The translations under genes were made by a program, and so were the position numbers. The notes under the pieces are model-generated. The model saw only the letters and a list, made by a program, of their open reading frames with translations. It did not search any database and was not told the origin of the DNA. Shown here piece after piece: positions 40,962-51,473 of a stretch of DNA of 64,000 nucleotides. Source of the stretch: Accumulibacter sp. (GTDB lineage Bacteria; Pseudomonadota; Gammaproteobacteria; Burkholderiales; Rhodocyclaceae); the NCBI GenBank assembly GCA_020049495.1, contig JAIFKU010000037.1, positions 1-64,000 on the forward strand, given 5' to 3'. Position 1 is the stretch's first letter. Every line of letters starts with the position of its first letter.

Positions 40962-41453
40962 CTACCTGAATCGAATCCGTTTAGACACTTCCGGCGGCAG
41001 CCAGGGCTTGCCGGCCAGCACCGCTGTTTCGAGCGGCGCAGAAAAATACGCTTCACTCCACCAGCGCTCTTTCGGCAAGGACGTCATGCCGCCAACGACA
41101 ATAAGCGCCAGAACAATAACCAGGCCACGCGCCAGGCCAAAAACCAGTCCCAGCAGGCGATCGCTGAGACTCAGGCCGAGTGCCTTGAGCAGACCGCGTA
41201 CGGCCAGACGCAACAGCGCCATCAGTACCAGCACGGCGACGAATACGGCCACCCAGGCGGTAACAATACGCAAGGCCGGATCGGCAATGCCGGTGAAGAA
41301 AACCTGGGCCAGTTCGGCCCCCCACCACCTGGCCGTGAAAAACGCCAGCACCCAGGCCACCAGCGCAATGATTTCGCCAACCACGCCGCGCCAGACACCC
41401 AGAGCAACCGACGCGGCCACAAGGGTGATAACAACGTAATCAAAAGCGGTCAT
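40962..41453 (-). CDS. cvpA: Colicin V production protein family
   Basis: Four-TM CvpA-type (FDYVVITLVAASVALGVWRGVVGEIIALVAWVLAF), upstream of purF. Confidence 0.92.
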   Translation of the reverse strand: MTAFDYVVITLVAASVALGVWRGVVGEIIALVAWVLAFFTARWWGAELAQVFFTGIADPALRIVTAWVAVFVAVLVLMALLRLAVRGLLKALGLSLSDRLLGLVFGLARGLVIVLALIVVGGMTSLPKERWWSEAYFSAPLETAVLAGKPWLPPEVSKRIRFR

Positions 41454-42127
41454 GGTTTGGCCGCGACAACGCCGTTGACGCCAATGCGTTTCAGTTTGTC
41501 GAGAGCCTTGTCGGCCGCTTCACGACTCGGAAAAGGGCCGGCGCGCACCCGCGTCTTCTTGCCTTCGGGCGAGTCGAGAGGCTCGGTAAACACCTTGATC
41601 CCCAGTTCGCCTATTTTGCTTTGCAGTTGCCTGACGTTGGCCGGATTGGCAAAGGCGCCGATCAGGATGACGAACGGCGCGTTATTGCCGGCAACTGCGA
41701 CCGGGACAGCTTCTGCCGCCCTGCCGCTGAGAATTGCCGCCGCACGTTGCGGTTCGTTGGCGCCTGCCGTGGATGTCTTTTCACTGGCCGTTAGCGGAGT
41801 CTTTTCAGAGCGCTTTTCCGCCGGTTTTTCCGCTGCCTTGTCAGCCGGTCTGGCGACAACAACAGGCGGCGCAGCCTGTTCTGTCTTTTCCGGCACAGCG
41901 GTTTTCTCACCGGCCGCAGGACCGGCTGGCCTGACGACCTTGGGATTGAACGTGGTCTGATCCTGGCCGGGGATGCGTATCTGGACATCCTGAATCTGCT
42001 GTTTCGGCTCTTCGTCCATGACCATCGGCAAAACCACGGCGGCCAGACCGGCAAAAGCAACCGCACCCACCAGACGGCGGCGCGCCCGTTTTTTTAGCTG
42101 CAAATTCGCGTCAGAGGTATCGGACAT
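41450..42127 (-). CDS. SPOR-domain membrane protein (DedD-like)
   Basis: N-terminal TM after a basic stretch; C-terminal SPOR repeat (FVILIGAFANPANVRQLQSKIGELGIKVFTEPL...RVRAGPFPSREAADKALDKLK). Confidence 0.9.
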   Translation of the reverse strand: MSDTSDANLQLKKRARRRLVGAVAFAGLAAVVLPMVMDEEPKQQIQDVQIRIPGQDQTTFNPKVVRPAGPAAGEKTAVPEKTEQAAPPVVVARPADKAAEKPAEKRSEKTPLTASEKTSTAGANEPQRAAAILSGRAAEAVPVAVAGNNAPFVILIGAFANPANVRQLQSKIGELGIKVFTEPLDSPEGKKTRVRAGPFPSREAADKALDKLKRIGVNGVVAAKP

Positions 42128-42180
42128 CGTTATCTGTAGAGTCGAGTGGTTGTGGATGAGTGTCCGCGGTATCGGTTGAA

Positions 42181-43506
42181 TCAGGCCCTGTGTTTCATCG
42201 TGCGCATGACCGCCGCTACCGTGAAGAACGACCCAAAGATGACAATTCTATCATTTTCCCCTGCCAGCTTGGCGGCACGCGTGAAGGCCTCGGCCGGAGA
42301 AGCGAAAGATTCGACAGTGCCACCCATTCTCCCGTTCGCCACCACGGCGGCGAGGGTTTCAGCAGGTGCCCCGCGCGCTACATCCAGACTGGCCAGCAAC
42401 CAGCAATCAATTTTTCCGGTCAGCGCCGCCAGTGCGCCGGCAATATCCTTGTCGGCGAGCATGCCGACAAGCGCAAACGTCTTTTCGAAAGCCCCCATTT
42501 CGCCAAGGTTTTCGGCCAGCATGGCCACCGCCTGCGGATTGTGCGCCACGTCGAGCACAAGCGTTGGCCGGCCCGGCAGGACCTGAAAACGCCCCGGCAG
42601 ATCCGGTTCGATCAGCCCGCGCCGCAGCGCCTGTATCGATACCGGAACCCGCTCCCCGAGCACACCAATCGCCGCCAGGGCGGCTGAGGCATTGCGCAAC
42701 TGGCAAGTTCCGCGCAGACCGGGGTTGGCCAGTCCGCTACGGCGGATCACGGCACTTCCGTTTTGACTCTGCCGATCGCGTTCCCAGAACGTCCATTGCG
42801 TCTGTTCGCCGGCATACCCGAAATCGCGGCCAAGCAGGCGCAGGTCGGCATCAATGCCAGCAGCGTAATCGAGCATCGATTGCGGCGGCTCGGGATCGGC
42901 GCAGATGGCGGTGCAGTTGCCATTATTACCGGCGCGATAGATGCCGGCCTTCTCGAAAGCGATGGCCTCACGCGTCGATCCCAGCCAGTCGGTATGATCA
43001 AGCGCAATGCCGGTCACGATGGCGCAGTCGGCATCATAGGCATTGACCGCATCGAGCCGGCCGCCCAGACCGACTTCAAGAATGGCAACCTCGACCTGCC
43101 GTGCGGCAAAGACCTCCCAGGCGGCCAGCGTGCCGAACTCGAAATAAGTCAGGGCAATGCCACCAGCGGATTGCCGAGCCCGTTCGACTTTTTCGAATGC
43201 CCGGCACAAGGCTTCGTCATCGACCGGCGCCCGCTCGACGCGCACCCGTTCGTTGTACTCCAGCAGATGCGGCGAGGTGTAGCAGCCGACACGGTAGCCG
43301 GCAAAGGTATAGATCGCTTCCAGATAGGCGCAGGTCGACCCCTTGCCATTGGTTCCGCCGACGATGATCAACGGGGACGATTGCGATTGCTGCAACTCCG
43401 CCTTGACGCGGCTCACCCGCTCCAGCCCGAGCTCGATTCCGCCCTGCCCCTTGGGATGCAGGCTTTCGAGGAAGGCCAGCCAGTCAGGGAGTGATTTCAC
43501 AAGCAT
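42181..43506 (-). CDS. folC: Bifunctional dihydrofolate/folylpolyglutamate synthase
   Basis: IIVGGTNGKGSTCAYLEAIY, ALDHTDWLG, DVAHNPQAV. Start set at MLVKSLPDW; the longer ORF runs into repeat DNA. Confidence 0.94.
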   Translation of the reverse strand: MLVKSLPDWLAFLESLHPKGQGGIELGLERVSRVKAELQQSQSSPLIIVGGTNGKGSTCAYLEAIYTFAGYRVGCYTSPHLLEYNERVRVERAPVDDEALCRAFEKVERARQSAGGIALTYFEFGTLAAWEVFAARQVEVAILEVGLGGRLDAVNAYDADCAIVTGIALDHTDWLGSTREAIAFEKAGIYRAGNNGNCTAICADPEPPQSMLDYAAGIDADLRLLGRDFGYAGEQTQWTFWERDRQSQNGSAVIRRSGLANPGLRGTCQLRNASAALAAIGVLGERVPVSIQALRRGLIEPDLPGRFQVLPGRPTLVLDVAHNPQAVAMLAENLGEMGAFEKTFALVGMLADKDIAGALAALTGKIDCWLLASLDVARGAPAETLAAVVANGRMGGTVESFASPAEAFTRAAKLAGENDRIVIFGSFFTVAAVMRTMKHRA

Positions 43507-43533
43507 TCTATCGCCGCAGGATCGACCGTAGCT

Positions 43534-43661
43534 TAGTGATAGAGCGCATTCCACCTGCCCTCACCGCGCTGCCGCGCACCCTCTCCCGCGGGAGAGGGCT
43601 GGGGTGAGGGCCGATTTTCTGGTTCCAATTGTCATGTTGTATCATGTTGACCAGCTACTAG
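43534..43661. mobile_element. MITE-like element, copy C (left-truncated) of the CTAGTAG family
   Basis: About 130-bp near-identity to copy B; right end CTAGTAGCTGGTCAACATGATACAACATG (reverse complement) retained; left CTAGTAG end missing. Confidence 0.8.
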
Positions 43662-44239
43662 CGACTATTCAGGCTTGCCGCCAGCTTGCTTGCTTCGAGC
43701 TCAAGGTGGCAAGGGGACAGCAGCAGATGCGCCAGGTGCTCGGGATCGGTCGAATGCACATGTTGCGCAAAGGCTGCCAATCTTGAATCGCCGGCATCGG
43801 CCAGGGCAGCAAGCAGGATTCTTGCCGCTTCGCGCGGGTTCGGCCCGCCCGCCTGATAGCCTGGCCAGTCCTTGTAGTGCGACAACAGATGCTGGCGATG
43901 ATCCTGATAGAGCGGGCAATTGCGGATGAAATCAAGTTCGGCTTGCCTGGCCTTGATCTCGGCGTCGATTTCGGCATCGGTATTTCGGTAGCGGGCTTTC
44001 TCGGTTTCGCTCCAGTGCGGCTTGTCGCCCTGCGTCTCACGCAGGCTGACGAAGGTATTCTTCAGTACCATCTGTGAATGGGTGGCGGTATCGCGGAAAA
44101 CATGCACGAGATCCTTGCCATGGCCTTCCGTACCGACATAGTGCATTCCCGCCGTAATGCGCCGGGGATTGAAGCCGAACTGGCGGGCACACGCCGCACG
44201 CAGGATGTCGAAGAGTTCATTGACTTTCGCAGGGCTCAC
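43658..44239 (-). CDS. Hypothetical protein
   Basis: Intact 193-aa ORF between accD and folC; its TAG stop lies in the end of repeat copy C. No family recognised. Confidence 0.75.
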   Translation of the reverse strand: MSPAKVNELFDILRAACARQFGFNPRRITAGMHYVGTEGHGKDLVHVFRDTATHSQMVLKNTFVSLRETQGDKPHWSETEKARYRNTDAEIDAEIKARQAELDFIRNCPLYQDHRQHLLSHYKDWPGYQAGGPNPREAARILLAALADAGDSRLAAFAQHVHSTDPEHLAHLLLSPCHLELEASKLAASLNSR

Positions 44240-44300
44240 AGCTCAATCCTTTCATTCGGGCACTACCGCTACGATCGCTACGAAGCTTGTACCGGCCGGT

Positions 44301-45173
44301 TCAAGCCGCAGCCGGCAATTTCTGCAGCAGAGTCAGAAGCTGCGCAAGCCTGTCTTTCATCTCGCGGCGGTCGACGATCATGTCGATGGCTCCCTTATCG
44401 AGCAGGAATTCGGCACGCTGAAAGCCTTCCGGCAAGGTCTGGTGAACCGTCTGTTCAATGACACGCGGCCCGGCGAAACCGATCAGCGCGCCCGGTTCGG
44501 CAATCACCACATCGCCGATAAAGGCAAACGAGGCCGAAACCCCGCCCATGGTCGGATCGGTGAGGATCGAAATGAAGGGCAGCCTGGCTTCTGAGAGCTT
44601 GGTCAGGGCCGCCGACGTCTTGGCCATCTGCATCAGCGAGAACAAGCCTTCCTGCATGCGTGCCCCGCCCGACGCGGTAACGCAGATGAACGGAAAACCC
44701 TGCTCGACCGCGGTCTGCACCCCGCGCACGAAGCGTTCGCCAAGCACAGAACCCATCGAACCGCCCATGAAGCTGAACTCGAAGGCGGCAATCACCACCG
44801 GCAAGGTCTTGAGTGCGCCCTGCATGACTACCATCGAGTCCGTTTCACCGGTAATTTCAGCCGCGTCCAGCAAGCGTTCGGAATAGCGGCGGCTGTCCCT
44901 GAACTTCAGCGGGTCGACCGGCAAGACTTCAGCGCCGATTTCAAAGCGGCCCTCGGGGTCAAGCAGCAGATCGATGCGCGCCCGTGCGTTCAGTCGGTTA
45001 TGGTGTCCGCACTTGGGGCAGACGTGGCAGTTTTTCTCCAGATCGGTGGCGTAGAGCACGGCCTCGCACGACGGACATTTGCTCCACAGCCCTTCAGGCA
45101 GGGTGGATATGCGTGCGACACCGCTGTCATTGCGCTTGATCTTCGGCGGCAGCAGTTTGTTCAACCAGCTCAT
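44301..45173 (-). CDS. accD: Acetyl-CoA carboxylase carboxyltransferase subunit beta
   Basis: Zn ribbon [36 protein letters not shown]. Confidence 0.97.
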   Translation of the reverse strand: MSWLNKLLPPKIKRNDSGVARISTLPEGLWSKCPSCEAVLYATDLEKNCHVCPKCGHHNRLNARARIDLLLDPEGRFEIGAEVLPVDPLKFRDSRRYSERLLDAAEITGETDSMVVMQGALKTLPVVIAAFEFSFMGGSMGSVLGERFVRGVQTAVEQGFPFICVTASGGARMQEGLFSLMQMAKTSAALTKLSEARLPFISILTDPTMGGVSASFAFIGDVVIAEPGALIGFAGPRVIEQTVHQTLPEGFQRAEFLLDKGAIDMIVDRREMKDRLAQLLTLLQKLPAAA

Positions 45174-46003
45174 GGCCTTCCTCTGAGCGGCGTCAGGCTA
45201 TCGACCGCCTCGTCCATGCCGCGCCGGAGTGTAGCCACCAGTGCATGAACCCGTGCGCAGACCGTGTCTGCAGTCGATTGTTCGATCTCTTCGATGATCC
45301 GGCTGCCGACGACAACAGCATCGGCGATTCGGGCCACCGCACCTGCCGTAGCCGCATCACGAATACCAAAGCCGACGCCGACCGGCACGCCGGTGGCCGC
45401 GTGGATTTCCGGGATGCGCGCGGCCACCGCAGCCACATCGAGACTGGCTGAACCGGTCACCCCCTTGAGCGAAACATAGTAGACATAGCCGCTGGCCAGC
45501 GCCGCGACCTGCGCGATGCGCAGGGCCGTCGAAGTGGGGGCGAGCAGGAAGATCGGATCAAGCGCATTGGCGTGCATGGCGTGTGCAAAGTCGATGCTTT
45601 CTTCCGGCGGATAATCGACGACCAGAACGCCATCGACACCGGCATCAAAGGCCGCCGCCGCAAACTCGTCGACACCCATGGCCTCGATCGGGTTGGCGTA
45701 ACCCATCAGGACTACCGGCGTCTGGTTGTCGTCGGCGCGGAAGTTGGCGACCATGCCCAGCACCTGACGCAGGCTGACGCCCTTCAGCAAGGCGCGTTCG
45801 GAAGCCCGCTGAATGGTCGGCCCATCGGCCATCGGATCGGAAAACGGCACGCCGAGCTCGATGATGTCGGCCCCGGCCTCGACCAGGGTATGCATCAGCG
45901 ACACGGTCAGTGCGGGATCGGGATCACCGGCGGTGATGAACGGGATCAGCGCCTTGCGCCCTTGCGCCTGCAGGCGCTCGAAGGTGGCTTGAATTTTCGA
46001 CAT
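45170..46003 (-). CDS. trpA: Tryptophan synthase alpha chain
   Basis: [46 protein letters not shown]. Confidence 0.97.
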   Translation of the reverse strand: MSKIQATFERLQAQGRKALIPFITAGDPDPALTVSLMHTLVEAGADIIELGVPFSDPMADGPTIQRASERALLKGVSLRQVLGMVANFRADDNQTPVVLMGYANPIEAMGVDEFAAAAFDAGVDGVLVVDYPPEESIDFAHAMHANALDPIFLLAPTSTALRIAQVAALASGYVYYVSLKGVTGSASLDVAAVAARIPEIHAATGVPVGVGFGIRDAATAGAVARIADAVVVGSRIIEEIEQSTADTVCARVHALVATLRRGMDEAVDSLTPLRGRP

Positions 46004-47208
46004 CAGAATGTAATCCCCGATTTTTCGGCTACGGTGTGCATATCCTTGTCACCGCGACCGGAGAGATTGACCAGCAGGATCTTGTCTTTCGGCAAGGTCG
46101 GCGCGAGCTTGGCGGCATAGGCCACGGCATGGCTCGATTCGAGCGCCGGGATGATGCCTTCCAGGCGGCACAGCTTGTGGAAGGCCTCCAGGGCTTCGCT
46201 GTCGGTGATGGTGACGTATTCGGCCCGCCTGCTATCCTTGAGCCAGGCGTGTTCCGGGCCGACACCGGGATAGTCGAGACCGGCCGAGATCGAATGCGTC
46301 TCGATGATCTGGCCATTCTCGTCCTGCAGCAGATAGGTGCGGTTGCCGTGCAGCACACCGGGGTGTCCGGCGGTCAGCGAGGCCGCATGACGTCCGGTTT
46401 CGATGCCATCGCCGGCGGCTTCGACGCCGATCAGACGCACGCCCTCAACCGGAATGTACGGGTGGAAAATACCCATGGCGTTGGAACCGCCGCCGACACA
46501 GGCGATCACCGCATCCGGCTGACGCTGGCACTGCTCCTGCATCTGCACGATGGCTTCCCGGCCGATCACCGACTGGAAGTCGCGCACCATCATCGGATAC
46601 GGGTGCGGACCGGCCACCGTGCCGATGATGTAGAAGGTGTTGCTGACGTTGGTCACCCAGTCGCGCATCGCTTCGTTGAGCGCGTCCTTGAGCGTTTTGG
46701 AACCGCTCTCGACGGGGACCACGGTGGCGCCAAGCAGTTTCATGCGGTAGACGTTGGCCGCCTGCCGCTTGATGTCCTCGGAACCCATATAGACCACGCA
46801 TTCCATGCCGTAGCGCGCGGCCACGGTGGCCGTCGCCACGCCGTGCTGGCCGGCACCGGTCTCGGCAATGACGCGCGGCTTGCCCATGCGCCTTGCCAGC
46901 ATGGCCTGACCGATGCAGTTATTGATCTTGTGCGCGCCGGTGTGATTCAGGTCTTCGCGCTTCAGATAGATCTGCGCGCCGCCAAGCAGTTCGGACCAGC
47001 GTCTGGCATGGTAGACGGGGCTCGGGCGGCCGACATAATGTTTGAGGTCGTACTCGAATTCGGCGATGAACAGCGGATCGCGCTGGGCAACCGCGTAAGC
47101 TTCTTTCAGTTCTTCAAGCGCGGGAATCAGTGTTTCGGCAACAAAAACGCCACCATACGGACCAAAATGGCCGAGGGCGTCAGGCAGGTCATAACGAGAG
47201 GGAACCAT
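46003..47208 (-). CDS. trpB: Tryptophan synthase beta chain
   Basis: [40 protein letters not shown]. Confidence 0.98.
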   Translation of the reverse strand: MVPSRYDLPDALGHFGPYGGVFVAETLIPALEELKEAYAVAQRDPLFIAEFEYDLKHYVGRPSPVYHARRWSELLGGAQIYLKREDLNHTGAHKINNCIGQAMLARRMGKPRVIAETGAGQHGVATATVAARYGMECVVYMGSEDIKRQAANVYRMKLLGATVVPVESGSKTLKDALNEAMRDWVTNVSNTFYIIGTVAGPHPYPMMVRDFQSVIGREAIVQMQEQCQRQPDAVIACVGGGSNAMGIFHPYIPVEGVRLIGVEAAGDGIETGRHAASLTAGHPGVLHGNRTYLLQDENGQIIETHSISAGLDYPGVGPEHAWLKDSRRAEYVTITDSEALEAFHKLCRLEGIIPALESSHAVAYAAKLAPTLPKDKILLVNLSGRGDKDMHTVAEKSGITF

Positions 47209-47267
47209 GATTTTTCCTTGAGGCAGATACTTAAAAGGGACGAACGATCAGCAGGCGGTCGTCGGCC

Positions 47268-47927
47268 TCAGGCATGGTTGGCGAAGAAGCGTCTCCAGCA
47301 GGTACGGGTGATTCCACCAGGCGTCTTGCGCATCGGTAGTCCTCTTCGAATCTTTTCAGCATCCTTGATTCCCCTGGCGGCTTCAATACCCGATGAGACA
47401 TCCACCGCTGCCGGCCGCACCCGCGCGATGGCTTCTCCGACATTGCCGGCATCCAGACCACCGGAGAGCACAACCGGCTTCCCCAAGCCTGGCGGTATCA
47501 GCGTCCAGTCAAAGGTCTTGCCACCGCCACCGTAAGCATCGACAAAGGCATCGAGAAGAATTGCCTGTGCCGACGGGAATCCTTCGACGTATTGTACCAA
47601 ATCCATTCCCGGCTTGACGCGAGCCGCTTTCAGGTACGGCCGATCAAACTGCCGGCAATAGCGTTCATCCTCGTCGCCATGGAACTGCAGCAGGTGGATG
47701 GGCACCGCGGCCAGCGTTTCCTTCACCAGCGCCGGATCGGCATTGACGAAGAGGCCAACGATGCTGACAAAGGGCGGCACGGCACGCGCCAGTTCGGCCG
47801 CCGGTTTCAGATCGACATGGCGCGGACTGGGCGGATAGAAAACCAGACCGATCGCATCGGCACCCGCCTGCACGGCCAAGTGCACATCTTCGAGCCGGGT
47901 CAGGCCGCAAATCTTGATTCTGGTCAC
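47268..47927 (-). CDS. trpF: Phosphoribosylanthranilate isomerase
   Basis: MTRIKICGLTRLEDVHLAVQAGADAIGLVFYPPSPRHV. Confidence 0.96.
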   Translation of the reverse strand: MTRIKICGLTRLEDVHLAVQAGADAIGLVFYPPSPRHVDLKPAAELARAVPPFVSIVGLFVNADPALVKETLAAVPIHLLQFHGDEDERYCRQFDRPYLKAARVKPGMDLVQYVEGFPSAQAILLDAFVDAYGGGGKTFDWTLIPPGLGKPVVLSGGLDAGNVGEAIARVRPAAVDVSSGIEAARGIKDAEKIRRGLPMRKTPGGITRTCWRRFFANHA

Positions 47928-48188
47928 GGGTAAAACATCCTTTGATAAAAAAAACGGGATTCCGGATTATTCTGTGTGCGGCGGCCTGATCGATGTCGAT
48001 ATGCGAATCCAACTTTCACCGCCAGACTTGAAGTTCAATGGCAGCTTCCCGCCAGCAAGTCGTTTCGGAACAGCGTTTCTTGGCGAACCTGACCGGTCAG
48101 TTGGGCATTTTGAAAACGGGTGTTGAATGCCTCTTGAATTGTTGGATTCGCAGACCGAAACAATCACGAGCGCTTCAGCATTGCAGAC

Positions 48189-49799
48189 TCAAAGCCTATA
48201 GGCGCTGACAATGTGCTGCATTTCCGTAGCCAGTCGATCAAGTTCGTGAGCCGTATCCGCACTATGGCCCGCCGCCGCACTGCTTTCCTCCGACATCTGT
48301 GCAATCCTCTCGACCTGCACGGCGATATTATTCATCGCCGTGGCTTGCTCCCGGATAGCCGAAGCAATTTCTTCCACCATACCAACCGCATTGCGACTGC
48401 CTTCGCCAATCAGCCTGATGGCCTCATTGGCTTCCTGTGCACTTTCGACGCCTTTGGCCACGTTGACTACCACCCCTTCCATACTCGCCACCGCATTACT
48501 GGCACCCGTTCGCATGGTATTGATCGTCCCTGAAATTTCCTGAGTTGAAATAGCGGTACGCTCCGCCAGTTTGCGCACTTCATCGGCGACCACGGCGAAC
48601 CCGCGTCCCTGTTCGCCTGCACGAGCGGCTTCAATTGCCGCATTCAATGCAAGCAGATTTGTCTGATCGGCCACTTCCTTGATCACCGCGATGACGTTGG
48701 AGATTTCCTGACTATGTTTCTCTAGCCCATGGATAAGTTCGGCAGCCTCGCTTACGGTCCTTGCGATGTCTTGAATATCACTCACGGTCTTACTGATCAC
48801 CGTTTCACCCGAGGCCGCCAAGGTTCCGGACTCGCGAGAAATGCGATTCGCTTCCTGCGCCCGGTCGCCAACGTGGTTGATACTGACGGTCAATTCTTCC
48901 ACGGTTGCCGCCATATCCGATGCCGACTCACTTTGCTGGTGAGACGCCGTAGACACTTCGGTCGAGGTCGTGGACATCAGATTGGCCGCAGAGGCCACGG
49001 AACGAGAGCCATCTGTGATCGATTTCAGGTTGCCTTGCAGCTTGTTTATGAGCCTGTTAATTGCAGTGGCGACTTCGGAGATTTCATCTTTGCCAATCAC
49101 CTCGGCTTTGACTGTAAAGTCCAGATCACCCTCGATCCGCGTCAAAGCACTCTGCATCGACGCCAGCGAACGATTGATTCCCCGGATGGTAAGGAAGCTG
49201 ATTACACCAATAAGTATTGATGCGCCGAGGATCGACGCCAAAGAGAGAAAGAAGCCTCGTTGAGCCGCTGCCTTGCTCTCTTCGGCACGAATGTCCGTGT
49301 TTTTGCCATTGACAGCAATATGTTCGTCAACAAGCGCCGCCATCTTTGCTCTGCTAGCCGTCATGGTGGCCGCTACACCCAGCGCGCCTGGCGTATCGTT
49401 TGCCCTTGATTTCTCCAGCAACGGAGGCAGCAAGCCCATGTATTCGGCGAATGCCGCACGTTCCGCTTTGGCCAGTTCCTTTCCTTTCGCCGACCGGGCG
49501 ACGGCTTCATACGCTGTCAGACTTTTATCAAGTGCGAACTTTGAGTCTTCGATTGCTTTTTCGTATTCCGCCTTCTGTTCCGGCTTGCTGCTCACCATGT
49601 GGCGCAGGATGGCAATTGCCATTGACTGTTGGTGACTCTTGACTTCATAGATACTGCGCATGCCTGGAATGCCGCGATTATTGACATCGTCCAGGGCGTC
49701 ATCAAGACTATTCTCCACGTAAAGGCCTATCGCGCCAATGAGAAACATCAAGGCAATGGAACTGATGGTCATGATCGTCAGTTTTCTTGAAATCTTCAT
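48189..49799 (-). CDS. Methyl-accepting chemotaxis protein
   Basis: TM segments, 4HB-like N-terminus, HAMP, signalling hairpin [40 protein letters not shown]. Confidence 0.95.
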   Translation of the reverse strand: MKISRKLTIMTISSIALMFLIGAIGLYVENSLDDALDDVNNRGIPGMRSIYEVKSHQQSMAIAILRHMVSSKPEQKAEYEKAIEDSKFALDKSLTAYEAVARSAKGKELAKAERAAFAEYMGLLPPLLEKSRANDTPGALGVAATMTASRAKMAALVDEHIAVNGKNTDIRAEESKAAAQRGFFLSLASILGASILIGVISFLTIRGINRSLASMQSALTRIEGDLDFTVKAEVIGKDEISEVATAINRLINKLQGNLKSITDGSRSVASAANLMSTTSTEVSTASHQQSESASDMAATVEELTVSINHVGDRAQEANRISRESGTLAASGETVISKTVSDIQDIARTVSEAAELIHGLEKHSQEISNVIAVIKEVADQTNLLALNAAIEAARAGEQGRGFAVVADEVRKLAERTAISTQEISGTINTMRTGASNAVASMEGVVVNVAKGVESAQEANEAIRLIGEGSRNAVGMVEEIASAIREQATAMNNIAVQVERIAQMSEESSAAAGHSADTAHELDRLATEMQHIVSAYRL

Positions 49800-50149
49800 C
49801 GCATACCCCTTTACCTAAAAAAACAATCGAAAAGTCTTCCTGCCATCAAGACAGTTGCCGCTTCTGAATTGCCCAGGTTTCAATGGCAATCGGAGAATGA
49901 GCAGCCCGGTCGCACGTCGGCACGTCAGAGCAGACGAGCGTCAGCTTTTATCAAGAATAACGAGCGTCGACTTCCGTCTGCCGGGGTTGCCCAACAACTG
50001 GTTTAGAGAATCATAATTCAACTGCAGTTCACTGGCGAAAAAAGTTAGAATTCAATCGCTCAATTCGACCCCAACGTACAGGTCAGGTTCTTGAAAAGCA
50101 GATTTTTTTGCGAATTCGGAGAATGGGCGCAACGGCCGCTGAAAGATCA

Positions 50150-50611
50150 CTATTGAATTCCCAGACGTTCCTTGTTTCTCTTGATGAACGCCGCAAATCT
50201 CATGTCCTGAGAAAGGATTTGCTCAAGGAAGAGCCGCATGGGTTGATCTCTCAGCTTCTCGATGTCTGCGCTGGGCAAATTAATGTCTTTCTGGCTTTCA
50301 AGCGATTTAAGGACTTCAAGATGCGACTTTCTGTGTTCCTGGGACTCCGGATAGGCAAAAATCCGCATGATGGATTCTTCAGCATAGAAATGGAATTTCA
50401 GCTTTTCGCACAGGCTCTCAAAAAGATTGTGCCAGCGTTCCTTATCCTCGACTGCCCCCTGTAGCGCATTGAAAATGGTCTCGATTTCTTCGTGCTGTGA
50501 ATCAAGTTCGCTAATGCCAAGGATGTATTTTGAATCCACGATTGCTTCCTTATACAACGGTTGTTGAAGCGACGTAATTGGCTGCCGACCTTTGCTTCCG
50601 CTTTCTGGCAC
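50150..50611 (-). CDS. Hemerythrin-domain protein
   Basis: DSQHEEI, KFHFYAEESIM, HRKSH and ILSQD motifs; the start codon may lie further in (GTG before DSKYILG). Confidence 0.82.
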   Translation of the reverse strand: MPESGSKGRQPITSLQQPLYKEAIVDSKYILGISELDSQHEEIETIFNALQGAVEDKERWHNLFESLCEKLKFHFYAEESIMRIFAYPESQEHRKSHLEVLKSLESQKDINLPSADIEKLRDQPMRLFLEQILSQDMRFAAFIKRNKERLGIQ

Positions 50612-50654
50612 GGTGGCTGCTTTTCAGGATCATCGACACGTGCTCACGATATCA

Positions 50655-51473
50655 CTAAAAATTCCCTGCTACACCAAGAACCGACCCGCCCGGCAAAAAT
50701 GAATCATCGCCGACCGGCAGGCCCCAGCATGGCTCATATCGGACACCGGCCAGATACAGTCCGGCGGCAGAAAACGTGGGCGCTGCCTGACGTCGATCTC
50801 CGCAGGCCAGCAACTGCGCCATCCATTCAGGAGGATGCTTGCCCTGCCCGACATAGACCAGACTGCCGACCAGGTTGCGGACCATGTGCTGCAGAAAGGC
50901 ACCGGCCTCGAAATCGAAAACCAGCAGATCGCCCGATCGCCGCACATCGGCTTGGCGGATCGTCTTGACCGGAGACCTGGCCTGGCAATCGGCCGCCCGG
51001 AAGGCCGAGAAGTCGTGCTCGCCGAGCAGCATTGCCGCCGCCTGCTGCATGCTTTCGACGTCGAGCGGGTGATGATACCAGCCGGCACGCCCGTGCCATA
51101 CGCCAGTACGCTGCGGCCGATTGATCAGGAGGTAGCGATAGCAGCGCCCGTAGGCCGAGAAGCGCGCATGGAAGTCGTCCTTCACCGGTTGCGCCCAGCG
51201 CACGGCAACCGCCGGTGGCAGAAAAGTATTGACCCCACGCACCCAGGCACTCAGCGGACGCTCGACCGGTACATCGAAGTGCACCACCTGGGCTGTTGCA
51301 TGAACTCCGGCATCGGTCCGGCCGGCACACACGACATCAACCGGCACGCCTGCAATACGGCCCAGTGCCGCCTGCAGTTCGTCCTGCACGGTATGGCCAT
51401 CCGGCTGCGTCTGCCAGCCATGGAATGCGCTGCCGTCATATTCAACACCAAGAGCAATTTTCATTCTGAGCAT
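50655..51473 (-). CDS. truA: tRNA pseudouridine(38-40) synthase
   Basis: MKIALGVEYDGSAFHGWQTQPDGHTVQDELQAAL, VCAGRTDAGVHATAQVVHFD. Confidence 0.97.
   Translation of the reverse strand: MLRMKIALGVEYDGSAFHGWQTQPDGHTVQDELQAALGRIAGVPVDVVCAGRTDAGVHATAQVVHFDVPVERPLSAWVRGVNTFLPPAVAVRWAQPVKDDFHARFSAYGRCYRYLLINRPQRTGVWHGRAGWYHHPLDVESMQQAAAMLLGEHDFSAFRAADCQARSPVKTIRQADVRRSGDLLVFDFEAGAFLQHMVRNLVGSLVYVGQGKHPPEWMAQLLACGDRRQAAPTFSAAGLYLAGVRYEPCWGLPVGDDSFLPGGSVLGVAGNF

Noticed and set aside
39886-41439. 517-aa plus-strand ORF opposite purF and cvpA
   Set aside because: Spans two conserved minus-strand genes and their junction; no recognisable domain.
46036-47535. 499-aa plus-strand ORF opposite trpB and trpF
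   Set aside because: Antisense shadow of conserved coding sequence.
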